DNA from: UBA2336 sp049306095
Lineage (GTDB): Bacteria; Bacteroidota; Bacteroidia; Cytophagales; Cyclobacteriaceae
Direction: 5' to 3'
DNA length: 64,000 bases
Assembly (NCBI GenBank): GCA_049306095.1
Contig: JBAQPU010000059.1
Location: 1 to 64,000, forward strand
Both the position numbers and the translations under genes were made by a program. Below the pieces are notes generated by a model. The model was given only the letters and a program-made list of their open reading frames with translations, made no database searches and was not told where the DNA came from. The first letter of the stretch is position 1. Each line of letters begins with the position of its first letter. Of the stretch, positions 17,314-25,513 are shown in pieces.

Positions 17314-18580
17314 TTTCGTTGATTGAGCTGAATAAGAATCCGCAAATAACTTTTGGATAAAAATACGTTGATTTTTGGGGCATAGTAGCACCACTGTGGC
17401 ACACTTTCTTCACATCTTCAATAGACACCTCGTTGGTAATAATGGCAAGTTGTGCCTCTTCTTTTAATACCTTTTTCAGACAGTCAGAAAAACTGCGGTC
17501 GAAGGAAATGTTTTCCGACTTTCGTTGCTCTTTACCCGGAATGCCAAGCGCCTTTTCGATGATGAAGTAATGCATGATGGTTAAGTCAAGTTCCTTCACT
17601 TCCTGTGGAAAATGCCATTTCATGGTTGAGAGTGCCCCGGCTTTTAATTTCAACTTGTAGGCATTTTCTTTAAACATCAGTCCGAATGCCCATTGTTTCC
17701 CAACAATGATTTCATTGAGGGTATCGGCATCTTCTACAGGCTTGATGTCGAAGTCATGGGCAAGCTTTAACAGAATATCGTTTTCGTTGGCATTTTTCAA
17801 ACCATGTATCAGCCTGTGTGTTGGTAGAATACGAAGGTCACCCGCTTCGGTGTTGGTGAGATACATCATGTGGAAGTTGTATCCTTCATTTCCGGTATGG
17901 TTGGTATTGAGGGCCTTCTGCTTATCCATATACACCAGCGATCCTTCATACCGGTGATGGCCATCTGCGAGTATGATGGATTTATCTTTTAGTATATCGA
18001 TAAAGCGTTGCACTATAAGAGCATCATGAATAACGGCAAGTACATCACGAACTCCCTGGTAGTCTTCTGTTTCATAGAGGGGTACCCGGATGGCTTCATC
18101 CATATACTTTTCTAATTCAAAGGCAGAATCGGTGTAAAGCCCGTGGGTTGGGCTCACATTTAATTCAGTTTTTTCAAGCAGCTCTATGCGGTCGTTCACG
18201 GATTTTGGAATAGTGTTTTCGTGCCGAAGGATGACCTGATCCTCCCAATGATGGATTCGGATGTTGCAGATAAAGCCTTTACGACAGTATTCCTGTGTTG
18301 ATCCTGTTAGTTGGAAGTACTGGTAGTACACATAAATGCCCGGTAGATGATCTTGCTCAATTACGCCTTTTGATTTCCATGTGTTGAGTAAAGAGGCAGC
18401 GCGTTCAGCAGGATTAGGTTCTTGCGGAACAGAGAGGTGAATGCTGTTGTATGGATTTTGATATAAGGCTTTCCGTTGCTTGTCTGAAACAACATCAAAC
18501 AATGGAGAAGTAATGGCTTCTATGTTTTTGGAAATTGAATGATTGTAGCGCCACGCACGTAACGGTTTAATTTCGGCCAT
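17279..18580 (-). CDS. DUF1015 family protein
   Basis: A 433-residue cytoplasmic protein of the widespread DUF1015 family. It begins AEIKPLRAWRYN, has a conserved NPYNSIHL block near residue 45, and carries the hallmark ILADGHHRYEGSL near the middle. Members often sit beside serA and serC, but here the serine genes are over 40 kb away. The biochemical function is not established, although the conserved His-His-Arg motif suggests an enzyme. It is the first gene of a minus-strand operon with maf and the CPBP protease. Confidence 0.88.
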   Translation of the reverse strand: MAEIKPLRAWRYNHSISKNIEAITSPLFDVVSDKQRKALYQNPYNSIHLSVPQEPNPAERAASLLNTWKSKGVIEQDHLPGIYVYYQYFQLTGSTQEYCRKGFICNIRIHHWEDQVILRHENTIPKSVNDRIELLEKTELNVSPTHGLYTDSAFELEKYMDEAIRVPLYETEDYQGVRDVLAVIHDALIVQRFIDILKDKSIILADGHHRYEGSLVYMDKQKALNTNHTGNEGYNFHMMYLTNTEAGDLRILPTHRLIHGLKNANENDILLKLAHDFDIKPVEDADTLNEIIVGKQWAFGLMFKENAYKLKLKAGALSTMKWHFPQEVKELDLTIMHYFIIEKALGIPGKEQRKSENISFDRSFSDCLKKVLKEEAQLAIITNEVSIEDVKKVCHSGATMPQKSTYFYPKVICGFLFSSINENEFQTPAYSRF

Positions 18581-18673
18581 TTTATAAAATTGAGAATTGA
18601 GGGTTGAGAATGTTGAATGATGCTTGTGTATGGATCATAGTTTGTTTGATTTTCAATTTTCCATTCATCGTTA
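18581..18673. other. AT-rich spacer between accC-like gene and DUF1015 gene
   Basis: The spacer is rich in TTGAGAATTGAG-like repeats on one side and weakly complementary ATTTTCAATTTTCCA-like sequence on the other, giving a loose imperfect inverted repeat. No gene or clear terminator is visible. Confidence 0.35.
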
Positions 18674-20170
18674 TCAATTTAACCTATTCTTTTTCCACTT
18701 ACCCGCAGGGGATGTAAGCCGTTCAGCATTAGTGACGGTGGTTGATTGTTGCTGAAGCAAATAGTTACTGAGTGCCGCTGCCAAAGTTTCTTCCTCAGGG
18801 TTGTGTGATGGTGCGAGTACTTCAGGCTTAAAATATTTTTCAACAAACTTGGTATCAAAATTACCTGAGCGAAAGGCCTCGTGGTGCATCACAAAGTTAC
18901 AAAATCCAAGGGTAGTCTCCAGTCCGGTGATTTCATATTCTTCAATTGCACGAATGGTTTTATTAATAGCAGCCGCACGGGTTTCGGCATGGCAAATCAT
19001 TTTGGCAATCATGGGATCGTAATAGAATGGTATGCTCATACCTTGTTCGAAGCCATCATCAACACGAATACCGTTGCCTTGCGGGCGTTTGTAGGTTTGC
19101 AGTGTTCCGATGTCGGGCAGAAAATTGTTGGCAGGGTCTTCCGCATACACGCGAACTTCAATCGCGTGGCCCTGTATCGATAAATCTTCTTGCTTAAATG
19201 GAAGTTTTTCGCCTTGCGCTATTTTAATCTGAAGTTTCACCAGGTCAATTCCGGTTACCATTTCCGTTACAGGATGTTCCACCTGCAAACGTGTATTCAT
19301 TTCCAGGAAGTAGAAATTTAATTTTTCATCAAGAATGAACTCAACCGTTCCGGCTCCGTAGTAGCCGCATGACTTCCCAACGTTAACGGCAGCCTCACCC
19401 ATTTTCTTTCTGATTTCAGGTGTGAGCACCGATGAAGGCGCTTCTTCCACAACCTTTTGATGCCTGCGTTGGATAGAACATTCACGTTCAAACAGGTGAA
19501 TCACATTGCCATGCTGATCTCCAAAAATTTGGAACTCAATATGCCGAGGTTGTGTAACATATTTTTCGATGAAAACAGAACCATCACCAAAAGCAGAAAT
19601 CGCTTCGCTCACAGCGCGTTCCATCTGTTCTTCGAAATCTTTTTCGCACTCAACAATGCGCATGCCTTTTCCACCACCACCGGCACTGGCCTTAATTAAA
19701 ACCGGGTATCCGATTTCGCTGGCTATTTTCTTTGCTTTTTTCAGGTCATCAATTGGTTCGGATGTACCCGGAACCAACGGAACATTAAATTTTGCTACTG
19801 CCGCTTTTGCGGCCAACTTACTACCCATCACTTCAATCGACTGAGCAGAGGGGCCTATAAAAATCAATCCGGCTTTTTCTACCGCATGCGCGAAGTCTTC
19901 GTTCTCCGATAGAAAACCGTATCCCGGATGAATCGCCTGTGCTCCGGTTTGCCGGGCAGCATCAATGATCTTCTCAATTTTTAAATACGATTCTGAAGAA
20001 GGGGGCGGCCCAATGAAAACAGCCTCATCGGCAAAGCGAACATGCAGTGCTTCACGATCTGCTTCACTATACACGGCAACAGTTTTAATACCCATTTCGC
20101 GGGCGCTCCGCATCACTCTAAGCGCTATTTCACCACGGTTGGCAACAAGGATTTTGTCAATTTTTGACAT
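18674..20170 (-). CDS. accC: biotin carboxylase (acetyl-CoA/acyl-CoA carboxylase subunit)
   Basis: Carboxylates biotin on a carrier protein with ATP and bicarbonate. The 498-residue protein (ATG at 20170; an upstream in-frame codon adds six residues) has KILVANRGEIALRVMRSA at the N-terminus, the ATP-grasp glycine loop ASAGGGGKGM, and EMNTRLQVEHPVTE near residue 290. The last 50 residues extend past the usual AccC end and are variable. No accB, accA/accD or acyl-CoA carboxyltransferase is adjacent, so fatty-acid and propionyl-CoA roles cannot be told apart. Confidence 0.88.
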   Translation of the reverse strand: MSKIDKILVANRGEIALRVMRSAREMGIKTVAVYSEADREALHVRFADEAVFIGPPPSSESYLKIEKIIDAARQTGAQAIHPGYGFLSENEDFAHAVEKAGLIFIGPSAQSIEVMGSKLAAKAAVAKFNVPLVPGTSEPIDDLKKAKKIASEIGYPVLIKASAGGGGKGMRIVECEKDFEEQMERAVSEAISAFGDGSVFIEKYVTQPRHIEFQIFGDQHGNVIHLFERECSIQRRHQKVVEEAPSSVLTPEIRKKMGEAAVNVGKSCGYYGAGTVEFILDEKLNFYFLEMNTRLQVEHPVTEMVTGIDLVKLQIKIAQGEKLPFKQEDLSIQGHAIEVRVYAEDPANNFLPDIGTLQTYKRPQGNGIRVDDGFEQGMSIPFYYDPMIAKMICHAETRAAAINKTIRAIEEYEITGLETTLGFCNFVMHHEAFRSGNFDTKFVEKYFKPEVLAPSHNPEEETLAAALSNYLLQQQSTTVTNAERLTSPAGKWKKNRLN

Positions 20171-20202
20171 ATATGTGTTAAACCGCAATGCTAATCAAAT
20201 AA

Positions 20203-20210
20203 TAGCTTTG
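20203..20210 (+). promoter_or_regulatory. candidate -7 box for the outer-membrane protein gene
   Basis: TAGCTTTG fits TAnnTTTG and lies 38 bases before the preferred start at 20248, in the divergent gap with the biotin carboxylase gene. No clear -33 TTG is seen. Confidence 0.4.
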
Positions 20211-20247
20211 TTTCAACCGTTAGCAAATGCCTCCAATTGTCAAACCT

Positions 20248-21504
20248 ATGAAAAGATTGATTGTTTTCGTGGTTATGTTGCCATCCCTTTTATCGGCACA
20301 ACAAGTTGTTCCAGATCGATTAACTGTATTTATCGATTGCAGTAATACCTGGTGTGATATGACTTTTATCCGATCAGAAATAACTGTCGTGAACTTTTCA
20401 CTGGACAGGCTTACGGCAGATGTGCACGTGCTGCTCACTTCAATTCCAATGGGAGGAGGGGGTCAGCAGTATCAGGTTATCTTTTATTATCAGGGGAACT
20501 TTTCAAAAGCGTTTGATACGTTGCGGTATTCCACGAGTCCGGTGGCGACTGATTTTGAAAAACGGGACCAACTGGTGAAATACTTAAAGGTTGGGCTTGC
20601 GTCTTCCATCGCCAAAACCAAGGCCATTGACGAAATGACCATTACCATGAAGTCAGATCAGCCGGCTGAGCAATCGAATAAATTGCAAACAGACAAATGG
20701 AATTACTGGGTATATCGAATCAATATCGATGGAAGCTTTGATGGTGATGCTAACTATACATCTGCCCGGTTAAGCGGAGAACTCTCAGCGAGTCGAACGA
20801 CCGATAAATCCATTACTCGTTTTTCTTCTTATGTAGGCACGAACAGGTCGTTGTATAAGTATGATGGTGGAAAAACATTAGTTGATAATCATTTTTGGGG
20901 TTTTGATCATTCCTTTATTAAAACGTTAGGCACCAAAAGTGGTGCAGGTTATGAAACAGTCTACAATCAAAGCACTTTTTCCAATAACCAGGGTAAACTT
21001 TTTGTGCGTGCTGCTTTCGAGTATAATTTCTTCCCTTATTCAGAGGTGAATAATAAGTTGTTCACGCTTAGTTACGGGCCTTATATGCAATACAATAATT
21101 ATTATGATTCAACCATTTTCAACAAAACCGATGAGGTGCTGTTTGGGCATATGGCTGTTGCCAGTCTTTCACTAAATCAGAAGTGGGGAACGGTAGGTAT
21201 TGGCGTGGCCTATCGTAATTTTTTTCACGATTGGCAGTTTTACAATGTTGGTGCTAACATAAACACCGATGTGCGGATTACGGGAGGGTTGTCTTTCTAT
21301 GCTAATTTTTTTGGCAGTATTGTACATGATCAGGTTTACCTGCCGCGGGGAGGAGCCTCCACTGAAGAGGTGCTGACCCGTAGGCGCCAACTTGCCTCCA
21401 GCTATAACTTATTCGTCTCCTTTGGACTAACTTTTCGGTTTGGCTCTATTTTGAATAATTTTGTAAACCCTCGCTTTTCCGGACCTGGAAATTGGGTTTT
21501 TTGA
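20248..21504 (+). CDS. hypothetical outer-membrane beta-barrel-like protein
   Basis: A 418-residue exported protein. The signal peptide is KRLIVFVVMLPSLLSA, cut before QQ. An N-terminal soluble part has FIDCSNTWCDMTFIRSEI, with two cysteines, and the C-terminal two thirds alternate polar and aromatic residues in probable transmembrane beta strands, ending in an aromatic residue (WVF). The ATG at 20248 gives the best signal peptide; another lies at 20227. I do not recognise a characterised family; similar barrels are common in Bacteroidota. Confidence 0.75.
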   Translation: MKRLIVFVVMLPSLLSAQQVVPDRLTVFIDCSNTWCDMTFIRSEITVVNFSLDRLTADVHVLLTSIPMGGGGQQYQVIFYYQGNFSKAFDTLRYSTSPVATDFEKRDQLVKYLKVGLASSIAKTKAIDEMTITMKSDQPAEQSNKLQTDKWNYWVYRINIDGSFDGDANYTSARLSGELSASRTTDKSITRFSSYVGTNRSLYKYDGGKTLVDNHFWGFDHSFIKTLGTKSGAGYETVYNQSTFSNNQGKLFVRAAFEYNFFPYSEVNNKLFTLSYGPYMQYNNYYDSTIFNKTDEVLFGHMAVASLSLNQKWGTVGIGVAYRNFFHDWQFYNVGANINTDVRITGGLSFYANFFGSIVHDQVYLPRGGASTEEVLTRRRQLASSYNLFVSFGLTFRFGSILNNFVNPRFSGPGNWVF

Positions 21505-21546
21505 TAGGTTTTGTAAGCCTCACACCTTTTACTCCTCTTTTTTAGT

Positions 21547-21554
21547 TACTTTTG
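21547..21554 (+). promoter_or_regulatory. candidate -7 box for the serine-palmitoyltransferase-like gene
   Basis: TACTTTTG matches TAnnTTTG and lies 25 bases upstream of the start codon, a normal leader length in this phylum. The -33 element is not clear. Confidence 0.45.
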
Positions 21555-21579
21555 CGCGAATTTTAAAGCCAAAGAACCG

Positions 21580-22833
21580 ATGATCGATTTATTTGAAAAG
21601 CTAAAGATGGAGGCCGGCCCGCTGGCCAAGTATTCACATTTGCCGGATGACTATTTTTTCTTCCCTAAGCTGGAAGGTGAAATCGGCCCACACATGACTT
21701 TCAATGGTAAAAATGTATTGAACTGGAGTTTGAATAACTATTTAGGATTGGCTAATCACCCGGAAGTACGGAAGGCAGATGCGGATGCTGCCGCACAATA
21801 TGGATTAGCCTATCCTATGGGTGCCCGGATGATGTCTGGAAACTCCAAACTTCACATCGAGTTGGAGAAACAGCTTGCTGCTTTCGTTCAAAAAGAAGAT
21901 GCCATGTTGTTGAATTTTGGTTATCAGGGTGTGTTATCCATCATTGATGCTGTTGTCGACCGCAAAGATGTAATTGTCTACGATGCTGAATCACATGCTT
22001 CTATTATTGATGGTGTTCGCTTACACATGGGTAAGCGTTTTGTGTATGCCCATAACGATATGGATAGCCTGGAGAAGCAATTGCAACGTGCTACCAAGCT
22101 TGCTAACGAAACCGGTGGTGGTATTCTTGTTATTACCGAGGGTGTATTCGGTATGTCTGGTAACATGGGCGATCTGAAAGGTGTGATTGAATTGAAGAAG
22201 AAATATAATTTCAGATTGTTCGTGGATGATGCGCACGGTTTTGGTACCATGGGTGCGACCGGAGCAGGTGTAGGTGAGGAGCAGGGTGTACAAGATCAGA
22301 TTGATTTATACTTCTCTACCTTTGCCAAGTCAATGGCAAGCATTGGAGCCTTCGTTGCCGGTGATAAGAGAATATTAAAGTTCCTTCGGTATACTGTTCG
22401 TTCACAGATTTATGCAAAATCGCTACCAATGCCGTTGGTAATCGGAGGATTGAAGCGCCTTGAACTGTTAAAAAAGCACCCGGAGTTGCGGGAGAATTTG
22501 AAAAAGATCATGTCGGCCATTAAGAATGGCCTGAAAGAAAGAGGTTTTGCTATCAACGATACGCACACGCCTCCAACGCCTGTATTGTTTAAAGGCGGTG
22601 TAGGCGAGGCAGCCAATATGTCGATGGACCTGCGTGAAAACTACGGCATTTTCTGCTCGGTAGTGATCTATCCGGTGGTGCCAAAAGACGTAATTATGTT
22701 CAGAATTATCCCTACGGCTGCCCATACAATGGAAGACGTAGAACGCACATTATCTGCGTTTTCGGCCCTGAAAACCAAGCTGGATAGCGGCTTTTACCGC
22801 AAGGAGGAGCTTGTTTCTGTAACGAAAGGGTAA
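21580..22833 (+). CDS. PLP-dependent alpha-oxoamine synthase, serine palmitoyltransferase-like
   Basis: A 417-residue class II aminotransferase-fold enzyme that condenses an amino acid with an acyl-CoA. Visible features are NLNNYLGLANHPEV-like sequence (WSLNNYLGLA), the PLP-binding aspartate in VDDAHGFGTMG, and the Schiff-base lysine at 250 in FAKSMAS. Bacteroidota use this type to make the 3-ketosphinganine of their sphingolipids. 2-amino-3-ketobutyrate ligase and 8-amino-7-oxononanoate synthase share the fold, so the substrate is inferred. It is followed 86 bases later by the histone-like gene. Confidence 0.85.
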   Translation: MIDLFEKLKMEAGPLAKYSHLPDDYFFFPKLEGEIGPHMTFNGKNVLNWSLNNYLGLANHPEVRKADADAAAQYGLAYPMGARMMSGNSKLHIELEKQLAAFVQKEDAMLLNFGYQGVLSIIDAVVDRKDVIVYDAESHASIIDGVRLHMGKRFVYAHNDMDSLEKQLQRATKLANETGGGILVITEGVFGMSGNMGDLKGVIELKKKYNFRLFVDDAHGFGTMGATGAGVGEEQGVQDQIDLYFSTFAKSMASIGAFVAGDKRILKFLRYTVRSQIYAKSLPMPLVIGGLKRLELLKKHPELRENLKKIMSAIKNGLKERGFAINDTHTPPTPVLFKGGVGEAANMSMDLRENYGIFCSVVIYPVVPKDVIMFRIIPTAAHTMEDVERTLSAFSALKTKLDSGFYRKEELVSVTKG

Positions 22834-22919
22834 AAAAAGTTGGTTTCTGGCTTGATTTATAGGGTTTTTATTTAAATTGGCGTTAGGAAAAACAATTAAC
22901 CATTTTAAACTCTTAGAAA

Positions 22920-23096
22920 ATGCAAAAATTTCAAGACCTCAAAAATCTCATTGCTACATTAGAAGGCGATGCTGACAAGTTCTATAATAAGGCCAACAGC
23001 GCTGCTGGTACTCGCCTCAGAAAAGGAATGCAGGAACTGAAGAACTTAGCACAGGTGATCAGAGCTGAGGTACAAGACCTGAAGAATAAAGACTAA
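22920..23096 (+). CDS. histone H1-like small basic protein (Hc1-type), 58 residues
   Basis: A short gene encoding a 58-residue, mostly alpha-helical protein. It begins QKFQDLKNLIATLEGDADKF, contains NSAAGTRLRKGMQELKNLAQ and ends in a lysine-rich VQDLKNKD. This matches the short histone-H1/Hc1-like proteins that are widespread in Bacteroidota and are thought to bind DNA, although direct evidence is limited. A candidate promoter precedes it (TTG at 22852, TAAATTGG at 22873) and a hairpin terminator follows at 23127, so it is an independent unit. Confidence 0.82.
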   Translation: MQKFQDLKNLIATLEGDADKFYNKANSAAGTRLRKGMQELKNLAQVIRAEVQDLKNKD

Positions 23097-23126
23097 GGTA
23101 TACTACCTAAACCTTTAATACGAGTT

Positions 23127-23160
23127 GAAAAGGATAGCCTTTTGGTTATCCTTTTCTCTT
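23127..23160 (+). terminator. intrinsic terminator after histone-like gene
   Basis: GAAAAGGATAGCC - TTTT - GGTTATCCTTTTC forms a 13-bp stem with one G-T pair, followed by CTTTT. It lies between the histone-like gene and the convergent lipoprotein gene and could serve both. Confidence 0.8.
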
Positions 23161-23167
23161 TTATATA

Positions 23168-23530
23168 CTATTCAATGGCCACTTCTTTGGCTAAACCCAT
23201 GGCGTTAAACCGGATGACCAGTTTAAGCGCGCCTACTTTTGGATCAGCGCATCCTGGTCCTGGTTCTAAATAAAACTGGTAGAATTTCTGATTGCGTTTG
23301 TATAGCTCATTTCGATCAGGCCGGCCTAATAAACTGATGACCTGACTTTCTTTTAGTGACAACAACTTTTCTTTTTGAGATCTGATATCTTCAATATGCT
23401 GCGAACGATATGTGCGGCATGCTCCTTTGTCATCTTTCCACTCAATCAAGTTGAGGTTATCAAACGCTGGAAGGGGGTTACCGCAGCTAAACACCACCAT
23501 CAAAAGAGCACAACTAAGCAACCTGTTCAT
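23168..23530 (-). CDS. small hypothetical lipoprotein
   Basis: A 120-residue lipoprotein: NRLLSCALLMVVFSCGN gives a lipobox with Cys16. The mature part has LKESQVISLLGRPDRNELYKR, which resembles the fold-start of SmpA/BamE-like proteins (helix followed by GxPd), and then a FYQFYLEPGPGC strand pair. The relation is a resemblance only. Its start overlaps the end of the sterol-desaturase gene by 17 bases, so the two are co-transcribed. Confidence 0.65.
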   Translation of the reverse strand: MNRLLSCALLMVVFSCGNPLPAFDNLNLIEWKDDKGACRTYRSQHIEDIRSQKEKLLSLKESQVISLLGRPDRNELYKRNQKFYQFYLEPGPGCADPKVGALKLVIRFNAMGLAKEVAIE

Positions 23531-24767
23531 AACTCAGTTTCAATTGTTTGCTTAATCGACTAAACCAATAGACGGAAGTCATAAAATAGAGCACCGCGAC
23601 ACCATTGTAAGATGGTGGCAAATTGTACCAATAGACTGCACCAAGGAGCAGGAGAGGATATACGCAAATTCTTACCCACTCAGCATAGCGCACCCATGGC
23701 CGATTCTCAAAGAGAACACCACAATTGACAACGACAACCGTAATGAGCAGCGCGATTACTGATTTTTCGCCTAGGGTAAATCGTTCTGTTTTGTCAGGAA
23801 GCTTCTGTGCAAAAAGAAACATGGAGGTACCTATGAGGCATAACACATATTGAAATAATACATACAGGTTTAATGAAAGTGAAGAGGGTGTTTCGTATTT
23901 CCTGTAGGTAGCTTTATCTATGGAAGGCGCTGCCCGATAGCCGCCTAGGTATTCGGGCAACCAGCCGGGCTTCTTAAACAGGTATTTTATTTTATCCTTC
24001 CAACCTGAAATCTTCTTTAAGTCATGTCCCATTTCAACATAATGACTCACGTTGGCAAATACAGCATTCCAACTATTAATTGGTTTTGTAATTCCGTAGG
24101 TGGGGCGTTCTTCTTCTTTCTGAAAAGTTCCAAACATGCGATCCCAAATAATAAGGGTGCCGGCATGGTTTTTATCGATGTATTTAGGATCGCGGCCATG
24201 GTGTACGCGATGGTGTGAGGGTGTATTAAAGATGTATTCAAACCAACCCATTTTATTAATCGATTCGGTGTGGATCCAGAATTGATACAGGGTAATATAG
24301 GCTGACATGATAGCGAAGTCCAGCGTTTCAAATCCAATAAAAGCGAGCGGAAGGCTAAACGCGAACGTCCACACAACTTGAAGAGAACTTTGCCGAAGTG
24401 CTACCGACAGGTTGTACTCCTCACTTTGATGATGCACCACATGCCCGCCCCAGAAGAGGTTGATTTCATGACTCATTCGGTGTGCCCAATAGTAGGCGAG
24501 ATCAGCCAGCAGGAAAAGTGCAAGCCAATACACCCAGGTCTTATCCCAGGTAACCAGATTAAAGTTTTCGTGGATCAATTGGTAAATGCCTATGGCAAAG
24601 ACTTTTAAAAATAAGCCCGAGAGCTGTGAAGTAATTCCACAACTTAAATTGGCAATGGCATCGGGTAACCGGTATAATTTTTTGTTTGTAATCCGTTCTA
24701 CCACTAACTCAATCCCGATCAGCACAAAAAAGATCGGTATCGACATTACAATTGGGTTAAAGTTCAC
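23514..24767 (-). CDS. sterol desaturase / fatty acid hydroxylase family membrane enzyme
   Basis: A 417-residue di-iron membrane oxygenase. The three histidine clusters are visible: HRMSHE, HVVHHQSEEYN and HRVHHG, embedded among about eight membrane segments. The family hydroxylates or cleaves lipids, and the eukaryotic alkylglycerol monooxygenase is a relative with a similar extended C-terminal membrane region. The substrate here is unknown; a lipid-modifying role fits the nearby sphingolipid-type gene but is not proven. The start is GTG at 24767, with an ATG seven codons in as an alternative. Confidence 0.88.
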   Translation of the reverse strand: MNFNPIVMSIPIFFVLIGIELVVERITNKKLYRLPDAIANLSCGITSQLSGLFLKVFAIGIYQLIHENFNLVTWDKTWVYWLALFLLADLAYYWAHRMSHEINLFWGGHVVHHQSEEYNLSVALRQSSLQVVWTFAFSLPLAFIGFETLDFAIMSAYITLYQFWIHTESINKMGWFEYIFNTPSHHRVHHGRDPKYIDKNHAGTLIIWDRMFGTFQKEEERPTYGITKPINSWNAVFANVSHYVEMGHDLKKISGWKDKIKYLFKKPGWLPEYLGGYRAAPSIDKATYRKYETPSSLSLNLYVLFQYVLCLIGTSMFLFAQKLPDKTERFTLGEKSVIALLITVVVVNCGVLFENRPWVRYAEWVRICVYPLLLLGAVYWYNLPPSYNGVAVLYFMTSVYWFSRLSKQLKLSYEQVA

Positions 24768-24825
24768 GCGGTTTTGTGTTTATTTGCACCTTTCTGCCGT
24801 AGGCAGGGTTCAAAGTTAACAAATA

Positions 24826-25257
24826 ATGATTTTAAAGATTTTTAAAGCCGTTTGGTTTCTTTCCATGTTGTCGGTATTGGCAAATTTGCTTTACGTTTAT
24901 GCCAGTTTGCCCGAGCAGGTGGCTTTGTCAGAAGACGGAGTTGAGAACCTGGTGGTTGGCAGGGAACTATTCTTTTATATTGCCATGGTGCTGATTTCCC
25001 TGTCGAACGTAGTAGTCTATTTATTTTCCAAAAAGCTTACTCCGCAGGAAGACTTCAGGACCTGGTTGCATGGCCTTGTAATTACCCTGAATATATTCTT
25101 TATCATCGGACTAAGCTTTATCAGTCTCTATAATAGTTCCGAAAACTATGATTACAGCCGCATTGGTTTCATTATTTATTCCAGTGTTGTTCTGGTGGTA
25201 GTGTGGGTTGTTAGCTGGCCGGTGTATGCCCTTGGGAAGAAACTCACAGCTAAATAG
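24826..25257 (+). CDS. hypothetical four-helix membrane protein
   Basis: A 143-residue protein with four predicted membrane helices (about residues 5-25, 48-68, 84-103, 115-136). A short polar loop with SLPEQVALSEDG follows the first helix. No family recognised. It is divergent from the sterol-desaturase gene and stands alone before parE. Confidence 0.65.
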   Translation: MILKIFKAVWFLSMLSVLANLLYVYASLPEQVALSEDGVENLVVGRELFFYIAMVLISLSNVVVYLFSKKLTPQEDFRTWLHGLVITLNIFFIIGLSFISLYNSSENYDYSRIGFIIYSSVVLVVVWVVSWPVYALGKKLTAK

Positions 25258-25401
25258 GTGGTATAAAATATCTTCCGTGAAGCACTATCTGTCAAGTACT
25301 TATACGTCCCTATCTGATTTATTTTTGTAGTTAGAGATTTCAGCCATTTCCTTGAAGTGATCTTAAAATTTATTTTATTAGATGCGAATTGAAGTTTTTA
25401 C

Positions 25402-25437
25402 AAGGTCCGGACGGTCATATAAGGCTATCCGGATCTT
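25402..25437. other. imperfect hairpin upstream of parE
   Basis: AAGGTCCGGA and TCCGGATCTT form a near-perfect 10-bp stem (one G-T pair) around a 16-base loop, about 75 bases before the parE start. It could be a terminator of the upstream gene, without a T run, or an operator or leader element. The rest of the 256-base gap holds nothing else I can name. Confidence 0.45.
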
Positions 25438-25513
25438 AACTACCAATTTTTTAAACTGTATTTTTGAATTGATTTTTTAGGCTGTTTTTACTTTACAATC
25501 ACTACACTTCTAT

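Noticed and set aside
25258..25513. Possible small RNA or riboswitch upstream of parE
   Set aside because: Only one imperfect hairpin is visible, and no known riboswitch core was recognised by eye.
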